A program made the translations under genes and the position numbers. From positions 1-64,000 of the forward strand of contig OMVY01000001.1 in NCBI GenBank assembly GCA_900314635.1: DNA of 64,000 bases. The letters are read 5' to 3'. Shown one piece after another: positions 26,809 through 36,995 of the stretch; position 1 is the first letter of the stretch; each line of letters starts with the position of its first letter. A model generated the notes under the pieces. That model did no database searches. It was not told the origin of the DNA and saw nothing but the letters and a program-made list of their open reading frames with translations. Source of the stretch: an uncultured Methanobrevibacter sp. GTDB taxonomy: Archaea; Methanobacteriota; Methanobacteria; Methanobacteriales; Methanobacteriaceae.

Positions 26809-28821
26809 ATGATTGATTTCAGGACTAGAATTAATATAAAAACAATATATCAACACTTTATTAAAAACGATAACATGACTAATAAGATTATTACAAAATT
26901 TGCAAAAAAAGGAATCAACTTATCTCCTGACGCTTATTTTATCATTAAAAATTCAAAAAGGCCTGTTGATCTCTCTTCAAATATCATCATAAAATTAAAG
27001 AGCGGAAAATACTCAGATGATGATTTGATTTCAGTCGATGAGAAAATAGTCAAGGAGATAATGCATGATTTGGGCATGGATATTGCTGGTGCAAAAGATT
27101 TAAAACAAGAAAACCGGGATAAAATTGTTTCTAAAGCTTCTGAAGGAAAACCCGCTGTTGAAAACAAAACAACCCAAAGACCTATGCACAAGCCTGCTGA
27201 ATCTCAAACTCAAAGCAAACCCCTAGATGCAAAGCCGGAAGTAGAAGCAAAACCAACAAATATTTCAAAGCCTGCTGAAATAAAACCTTCTACTACTCCA
27301 AAACCAGCAGAAATACAAGCCACAACAACTCCAAAACCAGCAGAAATACAAGCCACAACAACTCCAAAACCAGCAGAAATACAAGCCACAACAACTCCAA
27401 AACCAGCGGAAAATAAATCTGCTACTGCTCCAAAACCAGCAGAAATAAAACATACTCTAGGTCCAAACAAGGCGGATAAGGAACTCACTCTCGAGCAAAA
27501 TCCTTCCTATCCAAGCGAACATGTGGTAACAATCGAGCAGAAGGAAGCAAGCGAAGAAGAAAAGCATCATTACGTTCGAAATGATATGGAAATAACAGCC
27601 AATTTCGACAATTTCAAAATTATAAAAGACACAAGCAACAAATCCTACACAAACGGAGACATAGGAAACCTCATTGAATATTTCCAAAGCAGATACAACA
27701 AATTATCAGGAATCCTGTCTAAAAGGCCGGAGCTTAGGACATTCCAGAAAATCAATGAATTAAATGAAGACCAGACAGATTTAAATCTCATATTGATGAT
27801 TACAGAGATAAGAACCACTAAAAACGGCCATTATCTCTTGGAATGCGAGGACGATACAGGCTCCATCACACTTCTCATAAGCAAGGACAATGCGGAACTC
27901 ATGGAATCCGCTGTCAAGCTCATGAAAGATGAAGTCATCGGCGTTATTGCAGAGCGCCGAAAAGGAAACGACCTCGCCATTTGCCAAAGAATTATAGATC
28001 CTGGAGTTCCTAGAATGCCTAAAAAGGATATGGACTTTGGAGTGGTCTTTACTTCAGACATTCACATTGGAAGCACAACATTTCTGGATGATGCCTATTC
28101 AAGATTCATAAAATGGATCAACGGAGATTTTGGAAACGAGGAACAGATGGAAATGGCCAACAATGTCAAGTACATGATTGTGGGTGGAGATATAGTAGAC
28201 GGCATCGGAGTTTATCCAAACCAGGATGCAGAACTTGCTATAAAAGACATCACAGCCCAGTATGATGAAGCTGCAAGGTTCCTCGGAGACGTCAGAAGCG
28301 ATGTAAAAATCATCATCACTCCAGGAAACCACGATGCCTCCAGAGTGGCTGAACCACAGCCGGCGGTGCCTGAAAAATATGCAAAATCACTGTACGAACT
28401 TAAAAACACAGAATTCATTTCAAACCCAGGTGTTGTAAGCCTGGATGGAATCAATGTGCTTATCTATCATGGAAGAGGCATAGATGACATGGTAATGGGT
28501 CCGAATGAATTTTCACACGAGAGAAACGACCTGGTAATGAAGGAGTTCCTTAATAAAAGACATCTTGCTCCTTTATATGGTGAGAGAACACCTCTTGCAT
28601 CAGAACTTGAAGACCATTTGGTAATAGACCAGGTTCCAGACGTCCTGCACACCGGCCATGTTCATATTAATACTTATACCAATTACAAAGGCATTCACTG
28701 CATAAATTCAGGGACTTTCCAGACTCAAACAGAGTTCCAGAAGATCCACAACATCATGCCGACACCTGCAGAAGTGCCTATTTTAAACAATGGAGTTTAC
28801 AAACAGCTTAAATTTATTTAA
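26809..28821 (+). CDS. dp1: DNA polymerase D (PolII) small subunit DP1
   Basis: DP1 is the 3'-5' exonuclease subunit of the archaeal replicative polymerase PolD. The 670-residue protein has a short helical N-terminal domain (1-90), a low-complexity linker (about 100-225) with 11-residue repeats of the type [11 protein letters not shown], an OB-fold (about 300-400), and a calcineurin-like phosphodiesterase domain (about 405-665) with [34 protein letters not shown] and HTGHVHIN, so all metal ligands are present. No Shine-Dalgarno is seen before the ATG. The DP2 gene is not in the window; Orc1/Cdc6 is 4.3 kb downstream. Confidence 0.93.
   Translation: MIDFRTRINIKTIYQHFIKNDNMTNKIITKFAKKGINLSPDAYFIIKNSKRPVDLSSNIIIKLKSGKYSDDDLISVDEKIVKEIMHDLGMDIAGAKDLKQENRDKIVSKASEGKPAVENKTTQRPMHKPAESQTQSKPLDAKPEVEAKPTNISKPAEIKPSTTPKPAEIQATTTPKPAEIQATTTPKPAEIQATTTPKPAENKSATAPKPAEIKHTLGPNKADKELTLEQNPSYPSEHVVTIEQKEASEEEKHHYVRNDMEITANFDNFKIIKDTSNKSYTNGDIGNLIEYFQSRYNKLSGILSKRPELRTFQKINELNEDQTDLNLILMITEIRTTKNGHYLLECEDDTGSITLLISKDNAELMESAVKLMKDEVIGVIAERRKGNDLAICQRIIDPGVPRMPKKDMDFGVVFTSDIHIGSTTFLDDAYSRFIKWINGDFGNEEQMEMANNVKYMIVGGDIVDGIGVYPNQDAELAIKDITAQYDEAARFLGDVRSDVKIIITPGNHDASRVAEPQPAVPEKYAKSLYELKNTEFISNPGVVSLDGINVLIYHGRGIDDMVMGPNEFSHERNDLVMKEFLNKRHLAPLYGERTPLASELEDHLVIDQVPDVLHTGHVHINTYTNYKGIHCINSGTFQTQTEFQKIHNIMPTPAEVPILNNGVYKQLKFI
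27295..27459 (+). repeat. In-frame 33-bp tandem repeat in the DP1 linker
   Basis: Units starting ACTCCAAAACCAGCAGAAAT begin at 27295, 27328, 27361 and 27394, with a fifth diverged unit at 27427. The 33-base period adds 11 residues per unit and keeps the frame, giving a Pro/Lys/Ala/Glu/Thr linker. Near identity between units suggests recent slippage-type expansion. Confidence 0.9.
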
Positions 28822-28977
28822 ATTAAAAAAAATAATTTAATATTTTTTAAAATTCCGCAAACTAATTAAAAAAAAATTAATTTAATTTTTATTAAAATTA
28901 TCCTAAAATTAACTAAAAATTATTAATTTATTAAAATATCCAAAAACTAATAAAAAATTATTCTTATAGATGATAAA

Positions 28978-29553
28978 ATGAAGGAAATTGTAAAATCAGT
29001 CGTTGAAGTGTCCAAATACATATTTAAAAGAGGATTAGTTCCAGGCAAGGCTGGAAATGTAAGTGCCAGAATAAATGGCGAAGATGGATTCATAATTGCA
29101 ATCACACCTACATTAGTGTCTTTGCAGGACTTGAATGAAGATGACATAGTCCTAGTCAAGGACAATGGTGAAATATTATCCAAGGGAAAGCCTTCTTCTG
29201 AAGTCAACATGCATCTGGCTATCTACAGAGAAAAGCCAGAGATTAATGGAATAGTCCATGCCCATTCTCCATATGCTACAGGTTTTGCATTCTCAAACAA
29301 GAAGCTGAAACGCCTGGAAGGATTTGGAGCCATAAAATCAGAATATATAGCAGAAGTGCCATATGAAAAACCAGGATCCATTGAACTGGCTCAAAAAGCT
29401 GCACAAGCCTTAAAGGAAGAAGATTTGGTTATTTTAAAAAATCATGGTGTAATAGCCACAGGCGAGACAATTGAAGAGGCATCCGGCCTTATTGAATTTG
29501 CTGAAGGAATAGCTAAAACCCAGTTTGTAACCCACATGTTAAATTCTATTTAA
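28978..29553 (+). CDS. Class II aldolase, fuculose-1-phosphate aldolase type
   Basis: This 191-residue protein has the class II aldolase/adducin fold: GKAGNVSARI near residue 20, KPSSEVNMHLAIYREKP near 69, the zinc His pair HAHSPYATG near 92, and LKNHGVIATG near 150 with the third His. Archaeal members split L-fuculose 1-phosphate into dihydroxyacetone phosphate and lactaldehyde; in methanogens this can feed lactate for coenzyme F420. The exact substrate is inferred from family. The gene stands alone in a run of AT-rich spacers, and its Shine-Dalgarno (GATGATAAA) is weak. Confidence 0.85.
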   Translation: MKEIVKSVVEVSKYIFKRGLVPGKAGNVSARINGEDGFIIAITPTLVSLQDLNEDDIVLVKDNGEILSKGKPSSEVNMHLAIYREKPEINGIVHAHSPYATGFAFSNKKLKRLEGFGAIKSEYIAEVPYEKPGSIELAQKAAQALKEEDLVILKNHGVIATGETIEEASGLIEFAEGIAKTQFVTHMLNSI

Positions 29554-29826
29554 TTTAAATAAGGATTTTTTAAAGCGCTTGTTTTAAAACATTTTTAAAA
29601 GCTGATTTTTTTAATAAAAAAAGATTAATTTTTCTTTTTTTCTCTTTATTTAATTTTTAATAATTTAAAACTTCAAAATAATGTTTTTCTTGATTAAAAA
29701 AAGTTCTATTAATAAATAAATATATATAGTTTGAAAATTATAATTAATAATTGTTATATATTTACTATTTTTTGGAGATTATCTTGTAATTTAATTCAAA
29801 AGATTGATAAATAAGGAGGAATAAAC

Positions 29827-30084
29827 ATGAGCGATGAATCATTTGATGAAGTATCAGAAATCTTAAAATACATTATGGAAAACCCTAGTGTACCACGTAA
29901 TATCAGAAGAGCTGCAGATGAATCCTATAATACTTTAAATGACGACAGCGAGGATTCTACAGTAAGAGCAAGCGCAGTTATATTAAAATTAGATGAAATC
30001 AGCAATGACCCAAATATTCCTATCCATGCAAGAACCTTGATTTGGGAAATTCTAAGTAAGCTGGAAGCTAGATCTGTAATTTAA
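29827..30084 (+). CDS. UPF0147 family protein
   Basis: This is a small, acidic, all-helical archaeal protein of 85 residues with the conserved order [20 protein letters not shown] and [27 protein letters not shown] that defines UPF0147. Its function is not known. It has one of the best translation signals in the window (AAGGAGGAATAAAC before the ATG) and a TATA-like AAATATATATAG about 110 bases upstream (near 29717), so it is probably well expressed as a single gene. Confidence 0.93.
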   Translation: MSDESFDEVSEILKYIMENPSVPRNIRRAADESYNTLNDDSEDSTVRASAVILKLDEISNDPNIPIHARTLIWEILSKLEARSVI

Positions 30085-30454
30085 TTTTTATTATTTTTCT
30101 TTATTTTATACTCTTTTTTTAATATTTCATACTTTTTAAATTATTAAACTATTTTCAACTATAATTCACTTTTTTAACTAAAAAACTAAAATTAAACTAT
30201 TTTCAACTATAATTCACTGTTTTTAACTAAAAAACTAAAATTAAACTATTTTCAACTATAATTCACTGTTTTTAACTAAAAAACTAAAATTAAACTATTT
30301 TCAACTAAAAATTCACTTTTTTAACTAAAAAACTAAAATTAAACTATTTTCAACTAAAAATTTCAAAGTGTTACTATAAATCTCAAACAGTTTAACTAAA
30401 AATCTAAAAAGCATTATATCATATTTTATTAAAAAATAGAAAAATATTGATTAT
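30085..30454. repeat. AT-rich spacer with 49-bp tandem repeat
   Basis: Units starting ATTAAACTATTTTCAACTA begin at 30143, 30191, 30240, 30289 and 30338 (the last partial), a period of 48-49 bases. The unit contains TTTTTAACTAAAAAACTAAA. A T-rich run right after the UPF0147 stop probably ends its transcript. There is no gene in the spacer. Confidence 0.9.
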
Positions 30455-31477
30455 TTAAATCAATATCAATAGTATGTCAAGCAATACAGCGACAAGGAAC
30501 AAAGTAGCTAGAAATATGGTAAATCGTGTTATGTCTATTGCCTTTTCAATGCATTCTGTTTCAATCTTGTGAACAGGATCGCCTAATGTATAAACATTCT
30601 CCTTTTCAAGCTGGATATTCAAGGCTCCTGCAACAGCAGACATTGTGTATCCTGAATTCGGACTAGGGCCTGCCCTGGCATCACGCCTCATTATAAAATA
30701 GCTGTTTCTCCAATTCAAGCCCATGGCAAGTGATGCGACAACAATCAAAGCGCCACTGAAGCGTGCTGGAATATAATTGACAATATCATCAAGTTTTGCC
30801 GGAACATAACCTATATTAATCAGCTCATCGGTTTCATATCCGACCATTGAGTCAAGAGTGTCTATTATTCTATGGATGAATGCAGCCAGAATTGCTATTA
30901 TTACCGCATCAAAATCATTAAATCCTATAAAGTATGCAATCACTCCAAAGAGGACATAATAAAACATTGTGGAAACATAAGAATCAGGTATGTTTTCAGT
31001 TAATGTCTCAATGGTTGCTGATATGACATGCTCCTTGCTCAATTCACTTGTTTTACGGCTTACCAGATAGGAGACACGCTCTCTTGCGACTTTAAGGTTT
31101 CCTCTCTTCAAATCATCCTCAACCTCACATGCTGAACTGAGCAGAAGTTTCACTGAAAAACAGCTTGATAAGAGCAGCAATGCAACAAGCTTGAATACAT
31201 ATTCCGTCATATCATTGATTATAAACATTCTAAATATTAGAAGAGGAACAAGGATTATCAATGATCCAAATGCAATGACGCATATGGTTAGAAACAGTCC
31301 TGCAGTCCTGCTGTTGTATTTTATCAACCTGTCTTTAAAAAAGCTGATTATTCCGCCTACCAAGACCACAGGGTGAATCCGGGCCGGAAATTCACCTATT
31401 AAAAGGTCAAAGGCAAGTGAAAAGATCATTATTGTTAAAAGCATATAGATTGCATTTGCATATAGTTCAATTATCAT
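30455..31477 (-). CDS. cbiB: Adenosylcobinamide-phosphate synthase CbiB
   Basis: CbiB attaches the aminopropanol arm (or its phosphate) to adenosylcobyric acid in cobalamin synthesis, at the membrane. The 340-residue protein has several hydrophobic segments and the family landmarks FDLLIGEFPARIHPVVLVGG near residue 23, ATIETLTENIPDSYVSTMFY near 152, YETDELINIGYVPAKLDDI near 214, and RRDARAGPSPNSGYTMSAVA near 264. The length fits CbiB/CobD of other methanogens. It is a single minus-strand gene, with only weak Shine-Dalgarno signals (AAGTAATTCTA). Confidence 0.92.
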   Translation of the reverse strand: MIIELYANAIYMLLTIMIFSLAFDLLIGEFPARIHPVVLVGGIISFFKDRLIKYNSRTAGLFLTICVIAFGSLIILVPLLIFRMFIINDMTEYVFKLVALLLLSSCFSVKLLLSSACEVEDDLKRGNLKVARERVSYLVSRKTSELSKEHVISATIETLTENIPDSYVSTMFYYVLFGVIAYFIGFNDFDAVIIAILAAFIHRIIDTLDSMVGYETDELINIGYVPAKLDDIVNYIPARFSGALIVVASLAMGLNWRNSYFIMRRDARAGPSPNSGYTMSAVAGALNIQLEKENVYTLGDPVHKIETECIEKAIDITRFTIFLATLFLVAVLLDILLILI

Positions 31478-31676
31478 TAGAATTACTTTATATGATAAAT
31501 ATTATATATTTTATGAAAAAAGGAAAATTAATAATGACAGCTTAGAAAAATGAATACAAAATTTTAAAAAATGAATCATTTAAACATATTGAAAATATGT
31601 ATTAATAATAAAAAAAAGTTTTATTAATTAATAAAAATAAATATAAGTCTGTTTATAAATTACTAGGAATAATAAC

Positions 31677-32165
31677 ATGATAGATGAAAAACAAATTCAA
31701 GACTGGCTGGTAGAAGAAGGGATATTCAGACAAAAGATACCAGATGACAATTCAAATTTTCATTTTTTAATAAATTATCCAAACAACAATGCATTGGATG
31801 TTATCTGTCCAAAGGGTAAGGATGATCAAATAATAATCGGCTGTGCCACAGAAGTGTCACAACAGGAACAGGCTTTAATCCACAACACAAAAAAAGCCGT
31901 AAACCAGGAGTTTATCTGGAATATCAGATTTGCACTAAACAGTTTCATGCTTGACTTTGAACTTGAACATCCAAATGATGAATTGAAGCGTTTCATCATA
32001 ACAGACTTCATATTTGAAGATGGATTGACAAAAGACCGATTGATTTCAACCATTAAAAAAATATTCAAAGGCAAATTGCATTGCATTTGGCTTTTAGGTA
32101 AAACATACGGCCATGTAAATCCTAATTCAGAAGCCCCTGCTTCACGCGACAGCATGTTTGTATAA
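31677..32165 (+). CDS. DUF2299 family protein
   Basis: This 162-residue protein fits DUF2299, a family of small archaeal proteins of unknown function. It starts with a short helix (EKQIQDWLVEEGIF), then beta strands (NFHFLINYPN, LDVICPKGKDDQIIIGCATE), and a second half with LKRFIITDFIFEDGLTKDRL. No catalytic motif is evident. The ATG follows TAGGAATAATAAC. It is the last gene before the origin-like region. Confidence 0.75.
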   Translation: MIDEKQIQDWLVEEGIFRQKIPDDNSNFHFLINYPNNNALDVICPKGKDDQIIIGCATEVSQQEQALIHNTKKAVNQEFIWNIRFALNSFMLDFELEHPNDELKRFIITDFIFEDGLTKDRLISTIKKIFKGKLHCIWLLGKTYGHVNPNSEAPASRDSMFV

Positions 32166-33089
32166 TAATTTATTTTTATTTATTTTTTATTTTATAATTA
32201 TTAAAAAACTATTTTTATTAAATTTATTTTTTATTTTTAATTAGCTATTTTGAATCAATATATGATTAATAATTGATTTCAATAATTAGTTGCTATTATG
32301 ATGAAAATTTTTTTTATTGATTTTAGAGAGTGAGAGGTGCGTTTCAAGTGAAACGTAAACGAGGGTCCTGAAAAATTTAAGAGGTATATTTCATCTGTAA
32401 AAAAATTGAAATAAACCTCTCTTTGACTTTTGAAATTTTTTAAAAAATAAAGATTTTTACGACTTGTTTTTTGATTTTAACTCATAAACACAATTTTTAA
32501 TTTTTAGCTATTGAATTTTTACACTTGAAACATATCTCTTCATTTTGGCTTCCTGCATGATAATGCTTTCACTTGAAATAAACCTCTCTCACTATATTGA
32601 AATTGATAGAAATTCCCATCATTTCCATATGTTTTTTTAAAATTTTAAAAGATTTAAAAATCTTTAATTTTCTTAATTTTTCAAAATATCTAATAATTTT
32701 ATAATTTAATATGAATATTTTAATTCAATATCATTTTTAGCATGATTTTTTAAAATAATTTCAATTTGTAAAAATTCCATTAATTAATAACAAGAAAAAA
32801 AATATATTTCAAATGTATTTTTTAATTTAAAAAATTTTAATTGCTTTTTTACACTTGAAACAGTACTCTAAATTTTCCAATTTTCACGATTTTTTTTAAA
32901 AAAATCAGCTATTTAAAAAATCTAAAACTTTAAATATGAAATCTTATAAATCATATTAATACAGTTGAAGTTGTACTTTTTCAAATGAAACTATTTTTAA
33001 TATAATTTGTTTAAATTAAGAAAAAACTTCAAATTGAGCTTTAATTATTTATTTAAATATTCATTATTTTATTATAAAGAAGGGATTAT
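32166..33089. other. Probable replication origin with mini-ORB repeats
   Basis: This 924-base AT-rich region directly precedes orc1/cdc6. The 13-mer TTTACACTTGAAA occurs perfectly at 32518-32530 and 32848-32860. Variants are TTTCACTTGAAA at 32567-32578, an inverted GTTTCAAGTGAAAC at 32341-32354, a degenerate AAATTGAAATAAACCTCTC near 32403 and TTTCAAATGAAA at 32979-32990. Three copies are flanked by a CCTCTC-type block. This matches the mini origin-recognition boxes described for Methanothermobacter Cdc6. The long A/T tracts between boxes fit an unwinding element. No gene is visible here. Confidence 0.8.
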
Positions 33090-34247
33090 GTGGAAAATAT
33101 TTTTGATAATTTAGAAGGTAGAAAAACAATATTCAAAGACAAGAAGTCTTTGGATCACAGGTTCTTGCCGGAACACCTGCCTCACAGGAGTGAGCAGATA
33201 ACTTCCATTGCAAAATACTGGGTGGAAGCATTGAACAACATCACTCCGTCCAATATTACAATTTATGGAAAAACAGGAACAGGTAAAACCGCAGCAGCAA
33301 AATTTGCAAAGGAGCAGCTGCTGGAAGCATCTGAAGACAAGAATGTTTTCATCAGAGTGGAATATATCAGATGCACTGATTTTACAACAGAGTATCAGGT
33401 CATAGCACACTTATGTCAAAAGCTGGGCCGTGATGTTCCAAACAGAGGATGGACAAAGGCGGAAATCATAAAAGCCTTTGATGACATATTCAAAAGAACA
33501 GTCTTCGGCAAGAAATTGATTTTGATAGTAATTCTCGATGAAGTGGACATATTGCTTTCCAAGGATGGAGATGGTATTTTATACACTCTTTCAAGAACAC
33601 CTAATGTATCCATTCTCTCCATCAGCAATTACCTGGACTTCAAACAGTTCATCAAATCCAGAGTATCTTCATCACTTTCGGATAAGGAGATAGTATTCCC
33701 TCCATATGATGCTGAACAATTGGCCGACATCCTCAACGAGCGTTCCAAACTGTCATTCAAAGAAGGAGTTCTTGAAGACAGCGTCATTCCTCTATGTGCT
33801 GCAATGGCCGCAAAGGAGGAAGGTGATGCGAGATATGCTTTAGATTTACTTCAAACAGCTGGTGAGATTGCTGATGACAAGGAATCAGACATGATTTACG
33901 GATCATATGTCAAGGAAGCTAAAAACATAATTGAATATAACAAGGTCAATGAAGTAATCATGACACTTCCAACCCAACAGCAAAGGCTTCTTGCATCTAT
34001 TTTAAAGCTTACCGAGGACAAGGAGGAAATCACTTCAGGAAAGCTGTATGAAGTTTATTCCGAAATTTCAAAAGGAGATGCTGTGACTTACAGAAGGATA
34101 TTTGACTTTATCAACGAGCTTGAGCTGCTTGGAATCATCTCTACAAACACTGTTTCCCGCGGTCGTGCAAAGGGAAGAACAAATATCATCACACTTCAGT
34201 GTGATACAGAACTTCTGGAAGAGAATTTAGCTCATATTTTATATTAA
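33090..34247 (+). CDS. cdc6: Orc1/Cdc6 origin-binding initiator ATPase
   Basis: This AAA+ protein of 385 residues recognises origin boxes and loads the replicative helicase. Walker A is [15 protein letters not shown] near residue 60, Walker [13 protein letters not shown] near 148, sensor 1 LSISNYLDF near 177, and an arginine-finger-type region [18 protein letters not shown] follows. The C-terminal 100 residues are a winged helix ([19 protein letters not shown]), which binds the box. The start is GTG at 33090 behind AAGAAGGGATTAT; the overlapping ATG is out of frame. The adjoining box-rich region makes its role as origin initiator likely. Confidence 0.94.
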   Translation: MENIFDNLEGRKTIFKDKKSLDHRFLPEHLPHRSEQITSIAKYWVEALNNITPSNITIYGKTGTGKTAAAKFAKEQLLEASEDKNVFIRVEYIRCTDFTTEYQVIAHLCQKLGRDVPNRGWTKAEIIKAFDDIFKRTVFGKKLILIVILDEVDILLSKDGDGILYTLSRTPNVSILSISNYLDFKQFIKSRVSSSLSDKEIVFPPYDAEQLADILNERSKLSFKEGVLEDSVIPLCAAMAAKEEGDARYALDLLQTAGEIADDKESDMIYGSYVKEAKNIIEYNKVNEVIMTLPTQQQRLLASILKLTEDKEEITSGKLYEVYSEISKGDAVTYRRIFDFINELELLGIISTNTVSRGRAKGRTNIITLQCDTELLEENLAHILY

Positions 34248-34750
34248 ATTCTCTACCTTTTTTTTTAAAAAAAATAGTTGTATTAAAAGCTAAAAATCTA
34301 AAAATTTAAAAAATAAGAATTACAACTATTTATTCAAATTGTTGCTTAAAAGAGAATAATAGCTGTTTATTCGAATTGCTATAAAAAGAGAATAACAGCT
34401 AATTCAAATTAATATAAAGAGAGAATAACAGCTAATTCAAATTAATATAAAGAGAGAATAACAGCTAATTCAAATTAATATAAAAAAAAGAAAGCTATTA
34501 ATTATATAATTATACAATTTTCACATGGTTCGTTGAGGCCCATTTTTGCATTTTAGTATAAAACGAAACGCCTAATTTTTTTAATCATGCACTTAGAAAA
34601 TGATAAATAACCAATAATATTTTTTACGCTTATAATTGGATTTTCATAAGTTTTATAATCTGAAGAATACTCCAACACTCTTGAAACTCTTTAAGGATTT
34701 CAAATTTTAGTGATAATAATATTTAATATAATTTAAAGATAAGTAATCTA
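34248..34750. repeat. Spacer with 33-bp tandem repeats after cdc6
   Basis: The cdc6 stop is followed by a T-run (34258-34266), a likely terminator. Units GAGAATAACAGCTAATTCAA begin at 34388, 34421 and 34454 (period 33), with a diverged unit at 34352. From 34500 to 34750 no gene is seen. A short minus-strand frame there (about 34512-34583), ending in KWASTNHVKIV, could be the tail of a lost gene. Confidence 0.8.
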
Positions 34751-35287
34751 TTAATTGAGTATTTTTTCTAATTTTTCAATGAAATATTTAAATGAATTAT
34801 TCCTTTTGGTTGCCAAATCAAAATCATATGATTTAGAAATTTCTTTCATTAAATCAATACGAGAATCAAAACGACTATTGTCCAACATGTCATTAAACAT
34901 TTCCTTTGTTATACCTTCAGTATCATCAGGTACGTTAAATTCAGCAAATATCTCCAAATCAGTATTCATACCTGCTAAAAACCAGCTTTCAATCTCATCT
35001 TTGACAATGAAAATAACATCCTTATTTAAATGATTAAAATCATCTATTAAATCCTCTTTTTTCAAAGTAATACAGTCATCCGAAGAATCATAATCCCCCA
35101 ATAGAATATACTTATGATTTTTTGCATCTAATTTTTGAATTGTTTTATCAACATCAACTTTTCTTTCTTCAGCATATTTAATTGTTAAAATCATCGAAGG
35201 TTTAATTTTTGAAATATATGGGCGGATAACATTATCGATGAATCTTTGATCATCATTTCCTTCAAGCAATATTCTCAAACTACTCAT
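34751..35287 (-). CDS. TOPRIM-fold protein paired with AAA ATPase
   Basis: This 178-residue protein has the TOPRIM layout: RILLEGNDDQRFIDNVI at residues 5-21 with the catalytic Glu, and YILLGDYDSSDD near 60 with the DxD pair, so metal-dependent nuclease chemistry is possible. The rest is helical. I cannot name a family with certainty; split OLD-like and PARIS-type (AriA/AriB) ATPase/TOPRIM defence pairs are the closest concept, but this protein is shorter than usual AriB. Its first codons overlap the end of the ATPase gene by 8 bases, which shows tight co-expression. Confidence 0.65.
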   Translation of the reverse strand: MSSLRILLEGNDDQRFIDNVIRPYISKIKPSMILTIKYAEERKVDVDKTIQKLDAKNHKYILLGDYDSSDDCITLKKEDLIDDFNHLNKDVIFIVKDEIESWFLAGMNTDLEIFAEFNVPDDTEGITKEMFNDMLDNSRFDSRIDLMKEISKSYDFDLATKRNNSFKYFIEKLEKILN

Positions 35288-36551
35288 CTTCCCACTCCAG
35301 ATAATTGTCTATGAATATTTTATCAATACCCAATTCTTCAATGAATGGAACAACAGTCTCATTATTTATTGGTTTGGAAATTTTTGAAAATCCTTCCCTG
35401 TCCTTTGAAATAAACAGAACATCATTCAAATTCATATATTTTAAAATCTCTGGACTATGAGTAGTTACAAAAATTTGTTTATTATTTGAAGCTTCACCAA
35501 TCATATCTACAACTTTAGAAAGTAGGGAAGGGTGAATATTCCTTTCAGGTTCTTCTATAAATAAATATCTGGAATCATTAAAATATAATGATACTATTAA
35601 TGAAATAACATTACTGGTTCCATCAGAAATGAAAAATGAAGGAATTTCAATCATATTATTCACTTCAGTAATTGAATACATCATTTGGTTATCATTTAAT
35701 TGATTTATTCGAATATCCTCAATGTATGGAAGTAAATCATTAACTAAATTCAGGAATTTACGCTTATTATCCTCATCTTTAAATATTTTATTTAAAATGG
35801 CTGCTAAATTCTCACCATATTTCGCTAAATTATTGTCTCCATTAATTTCACTAACTCCTTTGGAAAATTGCGGATTGAAATTATAACATTCAATATCTTT
35901 AAAAGTGAATTCTAATGGAATAGGAAATGAAGATAATGGAGAGTTAATTAATGGGATTTTTCTCAGTTTAAAATTATTTTTCACTACATCCAACATTGCT
36001 TCGGGAATAAGATTAGTTATTGTGAAATATTCCTCTTCTTTTTTTAATTCAGCTGTAAATTCCCCATGAATATTGTTTATATAAAGAGTATTTTGAGAAA
36101 TAATTTCAAAATCCCCTTCACTAAATTTGTATACATCAAAATTATACACTAATTTTTCAGATAGGATTTCATAATCCAATTCTTTGAAATTAACACATAT
36201 TTCATAGAAGAAATCTTTAAACTGTAGAGTGATGCTTTCATTTTCATTTAATTCTTTTTGAAGGTCTGACAAACCTAAACCAATACCTCCAAATTCTTTA
36301 TCGTCAAATGAAATTTTCAAACATGTTGGATTGTCATCTGAGTTTAAATTAAGATTTTTTAAGTATGGTCCACCATGTTTTCTATATGCTTTATCAAAAT
36401 CCTGTGATAAGTCTTTTAAAAAATCAAAAATTTCAACAAAATTGGATTTACCTGCAGCACAAGATCCTATTAACAGATTAGATTTATTAAATTCTACAGA
36501 TACATCTTTAAAAGTTTTAAAATTTTTAACTTCAATATTTGACAATCTCAT
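35280..36551 (-). CDS. AAA family (ABC/RecF-like) ATPase
   Basis: The 423-residue protein starts with RLSNIEVKNFKTFKDVSVEF, the classic opening of RecF/SMC/OLD-type ATPases, then Walker A LIGSCAAGKSNFVEIF near 30. Near the end, YLFIEEPERNIHPSLL is Walker B with the catalytic Glu and FVTTHSPEILKYM the H-loop; FISDGTSNVIS before it is a signature-like element. The middle (about 90-260) is a variable insert. An in-frame GTG at 36560 sits in GTGATTTTCATG and acts as ribosome site for the ATG at 36551. With the overlapping TOPRIM gene it forms a two-gene defence-like unit. Confidence 0.8.
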   Translation of the reverse strand: MRLSNIEVKNFKTFKDVSVEFNKSNLLIGSCAAGKSNFVEIFDFLKDLSQDFDKAYRKHGGPYLKNLNLNSDDNPTCLKISFDDKEFGGIGLGLSDLQKELNENESITLQFKDFFYEICVNFKELDYEILSEKLVYNFDVYKFSEGDFEIISQNTLYINNIHGEFTAELKKEEEYFTITNLIPEAMLDVVKNNFKLRKIPLINSPLSSFPIPLEFTFKDIECYNFNPQFSKGVSEINGDNNLAKYGENLAAILNKIFKDEDNKRKFLNLVNDLLPYIEDIRINQLNDNQMMYSITEVNNMIEIPSFFISDGTSNVISLIVSLYFNDSRYLFIEEPERNIHPSLLSKVVDMIGEASNNKQIFVTTHSPEILKYMNLNDVLFISKDREGFSKISKPINNETVVPFIEELGIDKIFIDNYLEWEDE

Positions 36552-36995
36552 GAAAATCACAACAACTTTTTTTGTAAATTTAAAATAATTTATGATTATG
36601 AATGTATATAAACATAATCATTATATAAAGAATTCGTTGAAAAATCTTTTTTAAATGCCCATTAGACAGCCTAGCTAAAAAATAACTGATTGTATGGCGT
36701 GAAACTAAATTTTTCAAAGGATTGTTAATTAAAATTTCTCAATGCCCATCAGATTTACAACCAAAATAGGTTAACCCTGTTGATATTATCTATAGTGTAA
36801 ACTGTGTTGACAACTTTTATATCAGACATATAGAAGACAAATCCAAAGCATACCAATAAATTTAACATCAATATCAAAAGATTAATTATGAATATCAAAA
36901 ATAAATCATACATGAAAAAAGATTTCAAAGGCCCGGTAAGTATCAGATAATTCAGATGCTACTATTAAAATAGCTATTTTTTTGCTTGTTTTTAA
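36552..36995. other. Spacer between AAA ATPase and pyrB; possible gene relic
   Basis: No intact gene is visible in 444 bases. Base composition from about 36660 to 36930 is less AT-biased than the flanks, and a short plus-strand frame (about 36775-36861) reads NPVDIIYSVNCVDNF then RHIEDKSKAYQ before a stop. This may be debris of a lost gene. AAAATAGCTATTTT at 36967-36980 is a perfect palindrome just after the pyrB stop and may end its transcript. Confidence 0.35.

Noticed and set aside
27210-27488. Minus-strand frame with repeated [11 protein letters not shown] segments opposite the DP1 linker
   Set aside because: It is the antisense reading of the 33-bp repeats in dp1.
34512-34583. Minus-strand stretch ending KMQKWASTNHVKIV
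   Set aside because: A stop lies 24 codons before its end and no family was recognised; at most a gene remnant.
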